From: Oreocharis arfaki
Lineage: Eukaryota > Chordata > Aves > Passeriformes > Paramythiidae
Length of the DNA: 64,000 nucleotides
Direction: 5' to 3'
NCBI GenBank assembly: GCA_013398015.1
Contig: VZRR01006749.1
Location: 124,001 to 188,000, forward strand
The notes under the pieces: generated by a model
Seen by the model: only the letters and a program-made list of their open reading frames with translations
Told to the model about the DNA's origin: nothing
Databases searched by the model: none
In this document: positions 11,501 through 26,500 of the stretch, in pieces
How positions within the stretch are numbered: position 1 is the stretch's first letter
Layout of the letters: each line of letters opens with the position of its first letter
Position numbers and translations under genes: made by a program

Positions 11501-14500
11501 CATGTCCCCCAGGGCAGTCACCATTTCTTCACGGAGCAGGAGTTCACAAAGGGTTTTATATAAAGCTCTTTGCTTGTCTTCCGGAAGCTTCACAAAGGGC
11601 TGGAACTGGGTCTTCAACCGTGACAGATCTTTCCCAAGAAAGCGTGGAAAGCAAAACTTAGTTTGCTTAAAACTAAGCAAAACTACTACACTAATACTAT
11701 TTGTGTAGTATTTCTACACAAATGCCAGTAAAAACAGATAACATTTTGCTATGTGTTTCATAAGATCATTTTCCACCACACCTTGACACCCTGATTTCCA
11801 TCAGCACAAGTTAAAATGCAAGGCTGGAACAGATCTGATTTTATTTCCTAAGGAGCCATGGAAGCCTCAATGCAAACATTAACAAAGAAGAACAGCTACC
11901 CAGAATCAACATTTTGGTGTATAGCATTTTTAATATTTTAAAAGTCAGTACTTTCATGTTAACCAACCAACTGCATCTTAAGTCTCTCACTTCAAAGTTT
12001 ATCTCCAGAGACTGTTCATTTATGTGGCAGAATGAAGAGTACTCCCTATGTACAGGGGAGTGAACTGCATTCACTGTCTCACAATCCAACTACGATACTG
12101 AAATTAAGTCTTTTGTGACATCGAATTACCACTTTGCTAAAAAAAAAAATGAAGCTTTCAAATCAATAATGCCAACTGGAAGGTTGGAATGGTTTTTTTT
12201 CCACATTACAAAAATGTGGGCATGCAAGTGTTCTCGAATTTGTTTAAAAGAAATTTTCCTTCATGTCACTCCAGTCAAGAAACATGCTCTCTTTAAAGAT
12301 GTCCTTTATAACTAAAAAATTACTTCACTGGGAGAAAAAAAAAAGCCCAGCTACAGGCAGATACTTTGTTTATCTGATGCTATTGTATGACTGTCTATAC
12401 AAATAACAGAAAATTATATGTACTTTCAAATTCTTTAGTAAAAACAATTTTTTAAGCTTTTTTTTTTCCAAGAGACAGTAGAGGTTAAATTAATTAAAGA
12501 AATCTCCAAACCTTTTAAACAAGAAAAGCACAAAGGTATGTCAAGCTGAAACAAAAAACCAGAACTGCGGCATACCATTCTTTCACAAGTAAGTTTTTTT
12601 TATATATTGTTTATTGAACAACCATTAACCAAAGGTGAAACTTAAAGACAACAGAAGTGATGTTCATCAGTAGACCCAGTTGTAAGAACTCTACCAAGAG
12701 CTAATGAAAAGCACAGTGTGTTCTGAGGCCTTGACTGGTTTTCCCCTTTTTCAGTCCTCCAGTAACATTCCTGCCTCTTCTTTCCACATTTCTACAATAA
12801 AAACTTGTACCTGGGCCATTACACCAGTTTGCAAACTTCCACTTAAACCACATTTTAATTTTCTCAGTTCTAAAGCTTCTCAGAAAATAATGAGGCTAAG
12901 TAAAGGCAAGGGAGATGTCTAATTCTGAGACTTAACCTGTAACTGAGAAGCTTTACTGAGAGGATTTTTCAAATCATGAGGAGGTATTTTCAGTGACCCT
13001 TTCTGAATGAAAGCAGGTATCATCACTAAACTTGCAGTGGTTATCTGGAATGTAACAGAGCTGTCATAAACACCTGACCTTGTAAGATGGTATTTATGAC
13101 AGATTGATTCACAATGTTGACAGGAAAGAGTCCACTGCATACACTTATTGCAAACTGATTTTTTACATTCTTTCAGTGCATTCCCCCAAGAATTCCTGAT
13201 AACAGCTATTAAAATGAGCTAACAAGATTTCTTACTTACTATTGTACCAGATTATTTCTGCCAATCAGGATGTTTAATTCACTGTAATATAATCATGTCA
13301 AGCATTTCTGGTAATACCTTGTTTCAATATATTTATAGAAGCATCACTGGGAATGAGGTTTTTAGCCCCAGAGTACATCTCATTATCAACAGCATCTGGC
13401 TGATAGAGGAACGAAGCATCTCTCAACCGAACTGAATGGGGATAAGCTGAGCCTTCTGTGCTTTCTTTTTCAAAGCCTCCTTGCTGTTCATCTAGCAGAC
13501 AGAACTCTGTAATTAGAAATTCAATCAAAACCAGTAATTAATAAAATACACAAGCAATTACTGAATGAGAAGATAGCTTATATTTTCTAGTGCTCTTGCA
13601 TGTGATTTCTCCATGTCTCGTCTCTTCCAGATGGAAAGAATGCCAGCGGTTGCTGTGCATGTGAATTATTGAGCATTCCTGCAGCCCTGATGTTTGGTAC
13701 AGTGTGTACAGACAGAAGACCTGTGGTGCAGCTGCCTCCTACAGAACGTGACACCAGCTCCTGTGAACTAAATTAATGTAGACAGGAAAGAACATGAAAA
13801 CTTCCCTCTGACACTGTAAACCAGAATGCTGCATATAGGAGATGCAGGCAGGAATTCTTGATGTTTTCACAGAATAAGCTGAGTTGGAAGGGGCCCTCAA
13901 GGATCATCGCGTCCAACTCCTGGCCCCACACAGGACCATCCCCAAGAGTCACACCAGGTGCCTGACAGCATTGTCCAAGCACTCCTTGAACTCTGTCAGG
14001 TTGGTGCTGTGACCACTTCCCTGGGGAGCCTGTTCCAGTGCCCAACCACCCTCTGGGTGAAGAACCTTTTCCTGATATCCCTCCTAAACCTCCCCTGACA
14101 CAACTTCAGGCCATTCCTGCAGGTCCTGTCACTGGTCACCACAGAGGAGAGGTCAGTGCCTGCCCCTCCTCTTCCCCTCACAAGGAAGTTTTGACTGCAA
14201 TGAGATCTCCCCTCAGTCTCCTCCAGGCTGAACAGACCAAGTGACCTCAGCTGCTCCTCATACGGCTTCCCCTCAAGGCCCTTCACCATCCTCACTGCCC
14301 TCCTTCGAACACTGAGAGTTTTCTTACATCGTGGCGCCCAAAACTGCCCCCAGCACTCGAGGTGAGGCCGCCCCACTGCAGAGCAGGGCAGGACCATCCC
14401 TCCCTTGCCTGGCTGGCAATGCCACCCAGGACAGGGCTGGCCCTCCAGGCTGCCAGGGCACTGCTGACTCACATTCAACTTGCCACTGACCAGGACCCCC

Positions 14501-17500
14501 AGGTCCCTTTCCATGGCGCTGCTCTCCAGCCTCTCATTCCCCAGTCTGTACGTTTTCCACCCACTAAGATACGTGCTGCAATGCAGGTGACGGGACCCAC
14601 TCATGAAGAAAGTACTGTCTAAGATCTGTAAGAACTCTTGAGAGTCCTTTACAGAGCTTCCATTGGTCATGGCACTGACAGACTCCTCTTTCTCAGCCAA
14701 GCCACAGGTCCATCCTCAATTCCTCCAGGTAAGTAGAAAGCAGGAGACTTCTGAGAGTCTCTAAAGGACATCACCCAGGGATGTTTCCTAAGAGAATCAC
14801 TCTGCAGTAACTGTCTCTCTTCAGTACCTTCATGAAGGAAATAACATGCCCTGGCTGGATTACCCTTTCTGCCTCATCTTTGTGACAAGCACTGGCCAAC
14901 CTCACCCAAACAGGACTGTCCTTGTCACCATCCCAGTGCCCCCAGCCGGATGAAGTTAAGGGCCTCCTGGAAGGTACAGGGAACCTTTGTAAGAGTTATG
15001 CTGAGAAATCTGGAGTATCAAGCTCTGTGCTCATGCATCCAACACTGAGCCGTAACGATGCAGAATACAGTCAAAGCCCTATGCATATTCTGACCATCTT
15101 TGATTGGCTCAAATGCAAGATTTGAATGTGTACTCATTGCACTCTGCAGCCAGTCTGAGGAGAACACAGGAAGGCTAGCAAGAGAAACTCAATTTTGAAG
15201 TAATACCTGACAGCAAAGGGAAAAAAATGTAAGTAATCAAGCACAGTGCTCACATGTACCAGGCACAAAACCTAAATATAACCTTTCTGCAGTTTTAAGA
15301 GTCTGTCTCACTAAATTAAGGACATTCAAAGCAGATGAGAAAGCATGGAGAGCACTCCATCACCAAAAAGCTTTTTCAAAGGGAAAGCAGACAAAGAAAT
15401 CCCTGCCACAGAGAAAGAAAGACGACAGACCTTTATGCTTGCATAACCCTTCACAGAGAAGAACGAGCTACAGAGGAGCAGAAAGCGATTAACACAAGCT
15501 AAGAACTTCCCAAAGCAGCAAGACCCTGGACAGCAGCTGAGGCACCACAAGGCCAACTCCCTCATGCTACTGTCATTGGAAATAACAAAGGTTTCACACG
15601 AACCCTGAGGAGGGAGACTCTGCAGATAAACTGCCTCCCCTCCTGAGGCAAAACGATGCTAATAAGGCAAATCAAACTTTTCGGATAATGTTGTTACATC
15701 TTGTAATAGGACTTGATTCACAGGAAAACACAGGACTCAAAATTCTGTATTAACAGGACTGTAAATTAATTCTGTATTGAATTCTATTACATTCATCAAT
15801 GACAAACCTCCAACAGTGCAGTTAGAGCTTGTTAGTTACTCAGAAATGCTAACAAAAATGCAAGAAAAGGAGAGATGATCAATGAAAACAATCCAAAGAG
15901 AGTCCTTTATGTAGAAAAGTGGATATAATGGGACTGTTTAATTTACAGACATTTAAGAAAAAGCATGCCACACACATATAGTAATGAACAGAACAAAGCA
16001 AATCAGCTGGGTGCTATTATATCCCCAGCTTTGTAAAGCAAGAACAAGAGCCATTTCAGTACAACTTTAGAGACTCGAAACTGCAAAGCCTTTAGCAGAA
16101 ACAGCTTTTACATGGAGTGGAAAATTAGCCTGTAGAAATCAAACAGAATGATTACAGGAAAGCACAATGGCAAACGGATCAGAAAAGGATTAGATCCTTT
16201 TTCTTTTTTATAATTTATTTTATTTCTTTATAAAAATACCCAAATATGTCCAGTCACATTAGTCAGAACATTTAAAAGAAAATTTGTATACCATTCTTCC
16301 TAACAGAATAACTCAAGTACTGTCAGTGGCAAAGAAAAAGAAACAATAAAAAGCTTACATGCATCTTACTCCGTAATTATCTGTGAAGAGAATCCCATTA
16401 GGTTACACCTGCTACTGGTCACTTTCAGTCTCATGAGAAAGGACTACATCAGTCCTTGGATTTAACTTCAAAGGCTATTTCGGTTTCCATAAACAGACAC
16501 TGATCCCTGCTGCTCAGACATCAACAAGTTGAAGTTTAGGCTCCACCACACTCATTCTTGCAGGCAAAGCCCTAATTTTATTGTTAGTTCCTCCCCTTTA
16601 CCTTCTCAATGACACTCAGGCAAGGGAAAATAGCACAAATTAAAAAAGAAAAGAGGCAAGACATCGATTTTTTAAGATAAAACATGAAACAAGCTGTGCT
16701 GGTTTCGAAGCTTCAAAGATGTTAATACTAAATGTGAAAAAAAAAGAGCGGAAAAAGAAGCAGAAGCGGAAAAAGAGCAGAGAAATACAGATCATTAACA
16801 AGACCCATGTATTCTCAGCTAGCAGGACATCATAATTTCATGCAGAAATCACCTAAGTAGGCTATCAGCTATATACCTATGTAGTCAGACAGCCTTAATT
16901 GCACCTCATTACTCTGAATTACAGCTCTATTATAACCGTGACATCAGCATCCTCTGCCATTATCTCTGTGTTCCATCTACGTCAGAGCAATTCCAATTTT
17001 CAGAAACTTTTTACAGGTTACATAACATTTACTTCTATTCCTGAGCCTACAGACTTCCTTAATATTAGAAGGACTACAATGGAGAGTTAATCTTCTGCAT
17101 TTCTCATCCAAGTAAAGCGCATCCTGGACTCAAATCTCAGCTGTACTCCAATTATTTCCTCAATGTATCTTCTGTTTCTCTCCACGTCAGTCGTTCCCAA
17201 CTTCCAGCTCTACTATCTGATTTTACTTTTCCTTGCATAACATCCCCTGGAACCTCCTTTAGGTCAGTGAGTTTAAATGAGGATAGACAAGAAAGAAAAA
17301 CCCAAGTGATTGTGCAGAGCCGAGATAGACTCCCCCCAAAGCCAATTTCAACGTTTTTTTTAACCTGAGAAATATTCGACCTGACATAAGTAAAGCACGA
17401 CCAGAAAACATGACAAGGGCATTTCTGCAACCACTCTGAGGGCAATCTTTAAATGAAAGTGTAAGCTGGAAAAGTTTAAATTCCAGTCCTGTATGAATGA

Positions 17501-20500
17501 TTCTTTTCTTAAGATGACTGTTGTCTAAACATTCCTGGTTGACAAGTGATTTACATTCAAGTCACTCTGCAACAGGTGAAGGGAATAGCCTGGGCCAAGG
17601 GCCAGCTGGCTGGAAGCAAAATTGCAGAAAAAGACCTGGTCAACAAATCCAAGAGGATCAGCAGCATGCCCCTGCAGTTATTGAAGTTTGCTGCATACTG
17701 GGCTGTACTGACAAGACTGTAGCTGATGGATTTATGGAACTGAATTTTCAATTTGGGAAGTGCACTCAGAGTGCTGGGTCCAGTTTCGGACTCCCGAGTA
17801 CAAGCCCCACATCCACAGACTGGAGCAATCTAGCAAACAGCAGATATCAAAGAAAAAAAAGTTCACCACCACAGTGCTCAAACACGGTAACCGGCTGCCC
17901 AGAGGAGTGATGGAGTCTCTGTCTCTAGAAATAAATCAAAATTTTGGAATAGACAAGGATATGAGCAATCTGATGTAACTCTGAACTTAGATCAAAGTTC
18001 ATAAACTGGCCCTGCCTTGAGCAGAGGCTCAAGCTACATGATCTCCTGTGGTGCCCTGACACCTAAGTTATTCTGAGTTTACAGTGTATTTAAGCAAGTG
18101 AAAAAGCATTACTAAACCAAAGTTTTAAAATTACTAAATCAGCATTTCTAGCACAAATAACTATTAAGGCAAAGGAGACCATACAACATCATCACCTTCA
18201 TGCACAGGGAAACATAAAAATCATTGTCTGACAAAAAGCTTTGCCACAGCTGAACTGTGTGCCACAAAAAACAAGCTTTTCACTTACCAAACTGGCCATT
18301 GTGCTTTATAAACAGTTCAATTACACCATAGGCAATAGTGGTTGCAGGAGGAATTTCAAGGATCACATTAGAATCTGTCGTCAGACTTCCATTTTCACTT
18401 ACTGAAACCTACAAGACAGATTTATTCACCATTTATCTGATTCAGCTACTATATAGCTTAAACACATAATTAAGGTGAAAAATACAGAGGGAGAATGTGC
18501 TTTATTCTCCATGATCTCTCATCAAAGCACACGTTACATCTGACTTCTAAGAAAGGAACTAGATGAAGAGTGAGGTAGAAATGCAGTGCCTGCCAAGAGC
18601 AGCTCTCACACTCTTAGCTACCCTGCCCTAGCACAAAGCTGAGCTCCAGGAGAAGCTTTTTGCTGAAGCACCATGTCACTAGGAAATGGGCACCCACTTC
18701 AGTACTCTGCCTTGCCCAATTCTACTGTGACATTTCTTTTGCCCAGCTGGAACTTGCAACCCCCGGATTTCTGCAACTGGAGACACACTGTACACAGAAG
18801 TGATTCATCTCCACCTTTAAAAAAAAAAACTTGCAATGAATGAGCATATTTTGACTTTGGTAATTCCTTCTCAATTCATAGGCAATTTTTCAGATAGCCT
18901 CATAATGTAGTTAATCTCTGCTCCCATGATCGAAAACAAATAGCTTCCCAATAAATACGAAAACTCAGTAGACTCTACAACCATTTGTGATGAATGATTA
19001 CTTGGCTTTTCAAATAAATTTGATTCAGCAATACATTTTGCTATTCAACTTGCAATGAATTGTTTTAGGTTTGCTTCATGTTCTGCTGCAGGCAGGAATC
19101 TACACAGAAACGGAATCACAGTTTGATAGTATTGATGGAAACTACATTCCAGGCTCATATAAAAAGATGGCATCTTTTGCCAGAAAGGCAATGGAAGAAA
19201 CATTTTACCATACAGAATTTTCCAAACCAAGCAGTGTAGTTTATTCAGCACATCAAGAAAGCACAAAAAATACTCTGAAGCCTATTTGAAGAAATGGCAA
19301 TTTCTTCCCAGATAACGTGCAAATGTTCTATTCCTTCCAGATTTTTAGTAACTTTCACCTTTATTGTTTTTGCAGTGCATCCCATCACACCCTTGACTTT
19401 TTCTTCTGTCTGGATATGTTCGGAGATCGTACACTTCTGAGTTGTGATTATCTTTTCTCTCAAGATGCACAGCACTTCACGTTTTCTTTCTATTACTTGT
19501 TGCAGTAAACTACTGTTTAGATCTATTGTTCTGAAAAAGAAAATACACCATTAACAATACTAGAAGTGTGGAAAAAAAAACCAACAAACCACATTTTCTT
19601 AACTGCTTTAAGAAGCTTTTATTGTAAAAATGACAATGGTTTCTGTATGAGCAGCCTCCTCAAAATTATGATGTCCTCTTTTGCTATTTGGCAGCAGTAA
19701 ATACCTGTATTCCACAGCAAGTCCTCACAGATACATTGAATTCTTGATTCCCTACACTGAGCAAAAATGGCAGTTGTCCAGATACTTTCTAAGCAAAAAA
19801 AAAAAGAAAAGCAAGAGAGAACTAATGGCAACGTTAAGCTTCCTGGGTAACACAAAAGCAGCCACTCAGGCTCTTGGACACTGGACCAAATCCTCTCCTT
19901 CTGTGAGCTCACACTGACATGGCCATGGCCATGGCAGTGGGTGCTGGCTGGGGGACACAAAGACTCAGTGGCAACCCTCACTGCTTGCTGTGGATCTGTT
20001 TCAGTGTTCACTTAAACTCAGAACAGGCTGAGTGGGATCGGCACTGACCAAGTACTTCAAAGGCCTGATTGTGAAAACACAGACGATTTCACTGATTTTG
20101 AGACCAGAGATTACTGAAAAAAGCCCACCTGCTTCAAAGTCCTGTGTTATTCATTGGTATAGACTCAAAATTTAAAATTGGTGACCAGGACTGTCACAGT
20201 CAAAAGAAAAACTAACTGTGGGAGGCAGCTCAAAACTCTGGCCCAGGCACCAACTTAATAAGCCATCCCTACTCCATGGCATAATTCAGTGTCTGTTTAA
20301 ATGCTGCTGGAAATAATTCTAACACTAGGTTCTTCTTAAAATGACCAGAAGACTTAAAGTGAACACCCAGAAACAATACAGGAGGTTTATTATCTAAGAA
20401 AATATTACAAAATCCACCACCTTGTCTTTTGGGGTGTTAACAGACTTTATGGTAACAGTTAAAGCAACTTCTTAATTATATTTAACTGATTAAAATGCGT

Positions 20501-23500
20501 CAATTATATTATACTTTTGCAAAATATTCACTGGAGGTCCTCAAAAGAGACGTTATATTTTTCATGAACAGGTAATCTAGCAAAACTGTTGGAAGATTAA
20601 AGGATTGCTATCCTTGACTCAAATTATTCCGTCTTTTCTCCTCCCTTTTACTGTAAATGGCTATTCATGGAGCTAAATGGCAGTATCCCAAAAATGTGAC
20701 AGAAAGACATGTCTGACTCCAATTCATTTAAATCGAGATATCTCCACTTTTAATTAAAAAGTTTTAGATTTATTAGATTCTGGAGTTTTGAATTTATGCA
20801 GTCTGTATAAGTCTGAAGTCAGCTGGGGTTTTTATTGAATTAAAAATATCCTCAGGCAATTTTTGATCTTTGGAGAGTTACATGCTTATATGAAAGTTCA
20901 ATCAGTTGGAATGAACTGTCTGAAAACCTTAAGTTGATTGTTTAGACAAGGGAAAGAAAATACCTCTGAAGCAATGCAGCAGCCACTAGAAAAGCATCCC
21001 CAAACATTCCTGAGATTATTAATATAACTTTTTTCCTTTGGTGCAAAGTCATGCTTTATGCTTGGAATGCAATGAGCCTTTGGCTTAAGCAAAAACTGAA
21101 GGCATGTCAAGCAATCACAAACATCACCGCTCTCAGAAGCATCTGCCAAACCAGAGCCATTAGTTACAGTCTATCAAGCCTATCATATACTTCACAATAA
21201 TTATTTATGTTTCTAAAGTGGTGTGCGAAGCATCTTGAATATACATATTAATGCACTAAGAACTTGCAGTTTTAACATTTGACCTAGGGAGCCACAGGGG
21301 AAAAAATACCATGAAGAAGCACAAAAGCAATTTGCAATGTGCTTTAATTTTTTACTGCTTAAGAGGATGAAAAGCTTGCTGAATGTTCCCAAAAATTAGA
21401 GGAAAAGATTCCCTCAAACAATCAAAGGCAGAAAAATACACGTTAAATAAAGATTTGCTATTTCTGAATGAGTGTTAATCGAAGAAGCATATAGAATATG
21501 ACCTAAACCTATGCAAATGAATTACCAAAATAATTCAAGACACTTTTTCTTCCATCTGCTTCCACAGTATTCTGCCCGAGGCAGGACTGGCTCAGACCCT
21601 GTCACGCTCCTGGCTTTGAGGTTCAGATGCAGAAGTAGCAGCAGAGCGGCAGAGCAGAAGAGTCAGAAGACGGAGTTAACTTGCAAAGAGGGGCATTGCA
21701 CCAATCCTGGAGGCAGTGCTGGAGGAGCTGCTGCAGCACTGGGGGCTACGGAGCGACACTGACACACAGGGACACAGAGCTACCTGCTGCAGCAGCACTC
21801 CCCAGGCAGCGCCCAGAGGCGACCTGGGATCCCCTGCACAGAGCTGAACGTGTGCCAGAGACAGCAGCTGCCACAGCCCCAAGGGTCAAATGCCCTTTCA
21901 GTGGGACTTGTCCCGCTGTAAAGCCATCAGAAATTTTCTCCTCTGCCCATTAAGTTTAGCAAGCACCACATTCAGAGCTTTCAAACACATATTACTCACA
22001 GCTACAAAACCCTTTTCTTCCATAATAGCCCAGTTAAGTGCTCTCCTCCAGACTTCTGGCACTGAATTGTCTGTCATAAAACAGAACTCGAGGGCTGCAC
22101 GTGGGCACATCATGAGTTATTACTGGGGCACAGCCTGCTGAAGGCAAAATATTCTGCACTCCTCAGCAACTCAAACAAGAGATGACACAAGGTAAGCAAG
22201 TACCCAGCTTATCTAAATTATCATTGAAAATAGTCATGAAGAGCAAAACACAACAGGGTTAAAGTTTGACAATCAGAGCAGGGCCTCAAATATTGCAGGG
22301 CAATGGCCGCTGAGTCTGTGACTCTGTTTTTGCAAGAACTGAACTTACCTGCCAGCATAACACGGAATATAAGAAAATACCTGAATAACATAAGCTGGCT
22401 GAATTAAATCCCTGAGAATACATGCATGCAAGGCACATGAATTGCACTGCAGTTTTTTTTTATTTTACAGGTCATTTTTCAGAGCTTTTACTTCTGTTCT
22501 ACAACCATGGCTCTTACCATCTTTTTCACTCTGTAATGTACAAGAGCCCCCACCACCCCTGTGCCACTTGTACTGCATCACCATTACCCATCCCACCCCA
22601 AGGAGCTGAGCTGAAGCACTCAAAAAAACCACTATATAAGATATAGTGAGATGTTGTGTGCCAAGTCCCATTATCAACACACAGAATATAAGCCTGGATA
22701 AATAAAAATTATTTAAAAGATACAAATTATGGGGTTTTGCTTGATTGTTTGCTCTGCTTAAACAATGTTCCTGAGGTCAACGATTTACTATGCTGAGATC
22801 TTAACATCCCAGGTCAAACATGTACATAAAATAATTTCTTTGAGTTTTGGTCTCACTCTGCATTTAACTAGATTAAACACTTCTAAACTAAATAAAGACA
22901 AGGAAGAACAGACAACACCTGGCAACACAGCAGGCTCTCACACCTGAAGAGGAGAGCAGGAGCTTGCTCTAAACCCCACTGCTGAGACTGAGGGTCTTTC
23001 CTTTAGGCACCGAATTTGACCTAATCGCCCACAACGGAGAGGCCTTAGGACCATTTTTCCATCAAATCCTGTCTAACCTTCTCAGTAACCCACCCAGAAA
23101 TCCTCAAAGCAAGGTGCTTGTCAATTTCCTACAAATACCAAGAACAGTTATTGCTGCAAGTACTCTCCATCCTCACATTGAAATCAGCACTGCTGCCTGT
23201 CAGCACAAATTTTCAATGGTCCAAACCACCCACAAGTAAAAAACCTTTTTGGTCATGTACTGGGCAATGCCACCTCAATACACCTCCTCTCCCAGCTGTA
23301 GACACACAGGCAGCCTATGCTCACAGCCTCTTCTCCACTTCATTTATAATGTACAAGAGTCTGACGTCTTCTATACAAATACTGCTTGTTGCAAGTGAGA
23401 GCCTTCACCCAGCTTTGTTCCTGCTCTAATAGAGACCTCTAAATGAGTGTCAGGGAGTAAAATCCACCAGACCTCACTCTGCCATTTTCCACCAAATATG

Positions 23501-26500
23501 CACAGATGCGTATTTCTTTTGTTAATCCATTTCAAATATAACCCCTCTGACCTATTTCTTACAGAACACAGCAACTGCAATAGTCAGCTTATTGACAGCA
23601 TTTCACATTTTCCCTACTGAATAACCTGACACATACTCCATAGAACATCTTCCCTAAGAATACCAGACACTTCTCAGACTGCAAGTGACAGGTAGTTTCT
23701 CTATTTTCTATTTGACATGCTCCTTATTTTTTAAATCACAGGCACACACAATTGCTTTTATTCAGTCCTGTCTCACAACCCTTCGCGACTTCATATTACC
23801 TCATGTAGCATCTTAGGTAGAAAACTGAACGGTTTTCTCACCATACTCATAAATGCTCAAGGAGTTTGAAACAAAAAAATCACAAAATGGTCTGAATTTC
23901 CACTGTCCTTAGATTAAGAATAGGCATTTATTTTTGTCTCAGTATGGACAATAATACACAGTTTCATTAATTCACCTAAAGTGCAATATGCAATAGTACA
24001 AAAGTATCTCTCAACCATGCCAGAGTATGCTGCTACAAGCACTTACAACTCTTTTCCTAATATGCTAATCATAGAGTTAGGAATCATTCACATGAAATCA
24101 CGGAAGCATGATAGGCAATTTTTTCTGCAGCTGATGTGAACTGACTGACTGCTATCACTGTCCTCTCAGAACTTCTCATTCAATCATCTTCCATGACTTT
24201 CAGTGAAATGGTAAAAACAAACAAGCAAATTTGTTAATACATGAGAAGTATAGAGATTATAATCTCTTCATAATCCTTTTTACTGGAGGGAAGAAGACAG
24301 AATGGTTGAAGTTGAACAGGCATCTGGTCTAACCTCTCTGCTTTAGCAGGGTCACCTAAAGCAGTCTGTCTAGGGTCATGTCTCCAAAGAAGGGAACTAC
24401 ACAGCCTCCCCAGGCAACCTGTGCCAGTGCTCAGCCAACCTCTCAGTGAAAAAGAGTTTCCTGATGTTCAGTCAGAGCCTCCTGTATCTCAGATTGTGCT
24501 TATAGCTTTCTGCTTGGTCTCTGGGCACCACTGAGAAGTGGCTCATTCAGTCCATACTTCCTCAGCTTTTCTATGAGGACCTTATGGCAGACAGTACTGA
24601 GAGCCTTAAAACAGAAAATGGAATATACTCTTTAATCCATAGCAATCCAAGTGAGCTAAAGGCATAGGACTCTGCCCCAAATCAGTTATGTTACAGTGGT
24701 CTGTGAACTAGCAAGCACTATGTAATACAAAATCAAAAATAATGTAAAGTGGAAATACACCATGTTTGTGTACCTAAAACTATTGTTTAACTTTATTTTA
24801 GTATTGTATATTATGTTAATAAGTGTGTTCTGCATTTACAAGGTCAATGGTTCTGCAAACCAGGGAGGATCTCATCCCAGATCCTTCAGTTGTCATCCTT
24901 TTTCAGGAAAAGAACCCAATGCAGTACCTGGAATCTAATTAAAAGATAAGTAGGATTCTCCTTCAGAAGGTTCACCTAAGAAGTGACAGGAAACCAATTT
25001 GCTGCCACTGAGCACTCCCAGCTTGCTGATCTCTGAAGACTCACGTGACTTAGTTTAAAAGGCATATCAGCTTTGACTTTTTAGAGTTTTCTGCTACTAA
25101 TCTGCAACTTTGACTTAATCAGCCTAATACAAGAACACTTAAAAAATGCAACTTAGTTAGGTTATATATGTAGAAATAATAAATGAAGCAATGATTGATC
25201 AAACAAGCACAAGCACCGCATGTCATTAAATGACATCAGGAACAGTTTTCTGCCTCTCATTTCACAAGGCCTGACAGATAAACATGCTCTTATAAGTACC
25301 GTAACACTTTGCATCCAAAAATCACTAACTTGCAGGCATCAGCACTCCTGAATTCCACACAATACTCAGGAACGAGATGAAAGCTTGAAGCTTGGACACA
25401 ATCAATCATAAATCATAGAATATTTATGAACGAGTAAGTAGAATTTCATCTATCACCAACAATTTCCAGTGAGTCTCCGCATTATGCCGGAGAAAAAAAA
25501 TAAAAATTCTGCTATCCTCATCATTTTCAGTGACCTGGCAGAAGGCAGACTGACTCGATATCAATTATACACTGTGCATCATAAGCTTTAATAAGCTATG
25601 AGCATCTTTTTTATGAACTAAGAACACGTTCCTTGAATAAAGTGGCACACATGTCAGTTTCAGTTACAGCTGCACATACATTGGAATAAAGCTACTGATT
25701 CTCAAAACTCAAAAGAAGGTAACATATCTCTGAGTATTTAGTTACATAAAGGATTGTAACTCCAAGATGTGCTGATTTGCTGTGGGAAGATTCTCTTTGT
25801 GAACAGAGTAGGTAACTTCAAGTAAAAGCTTACTGATCTAAATCAAAGTTACTCTAGTTTGTTCCTCCACAAGACTCTATCTAGTGCTAGAAACATGATT
25901 CTAGATCTTATCTGACACTATTTTCCTGATACTAGATACACATTAATTTTACAGAGTTGGTACACACATTTAGCCCAGTATTTTCTGCTTTTAATAAGAC
26001 ATTTAGTACAAAGAGAGCAAGGTGCCTTATTAGAATAAATTTGTTAACTTGTGAATGCTCACAATAAAAAAAAAAAACCAGCCATTTTTCCCATGAGAAA
26101 GGAGAACTGATTATTTCTAGAACATCAGTGTATCTAAAGCTAATTTACATTGCTTCTGACAACTTCTGCACTGAGACCAAAAACCTATCATCTTTATCTT
26201 CAGAGCATCAGCAAAGGCCCTTAAAATTAATCACACCCCCTGTGAGAAATCTAGAGCACAATGCTGCCACAAACAAGCCACCCTCATCTCCCATGAGTCA
26301 GGACCTGCAATAGAGAGTAGACTCCTGACTTATCAGCTGGTTGCCAAATAGGCTTTGGTCCATGGCTCTCTCATTGCAACATGAAACAGATCTGATTTCA
26401 GAGCAGGACATCAAGTGAGGAAGTGTTGCGTATCTTGTAAAATAAAGAATATGGTTCCCCTCAGTTAATACAGTGTATAACAGGAAGCAACAGATCTGTA

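Larger units (their letters stand above)
13507..18287 (-). other. GSDME intron 5
   Basis: A 4.8-kb intron between exons 5 and 6. It holds two CR1 copies in opposite directions, at about 13866-14600 (minus) and 17590-18078 (plus). The sequence between them is AT-rich with purine-rich patches (for example near 16735-16785), and I recognise nothing else in it. Confidence 0.85.

Noticed and set aside
13996..14700. 234-codon minus ORF as a host gene
   Set aside because: Most of it is CR1 ORF2 remnant in shifted frames.
25400..25435. AATCATAGAAT-like sequence resembling a CR1 tail
   Set aside because: No adjacent CR1 3' UTR sequence; a chance match to an AT-rich octamer.
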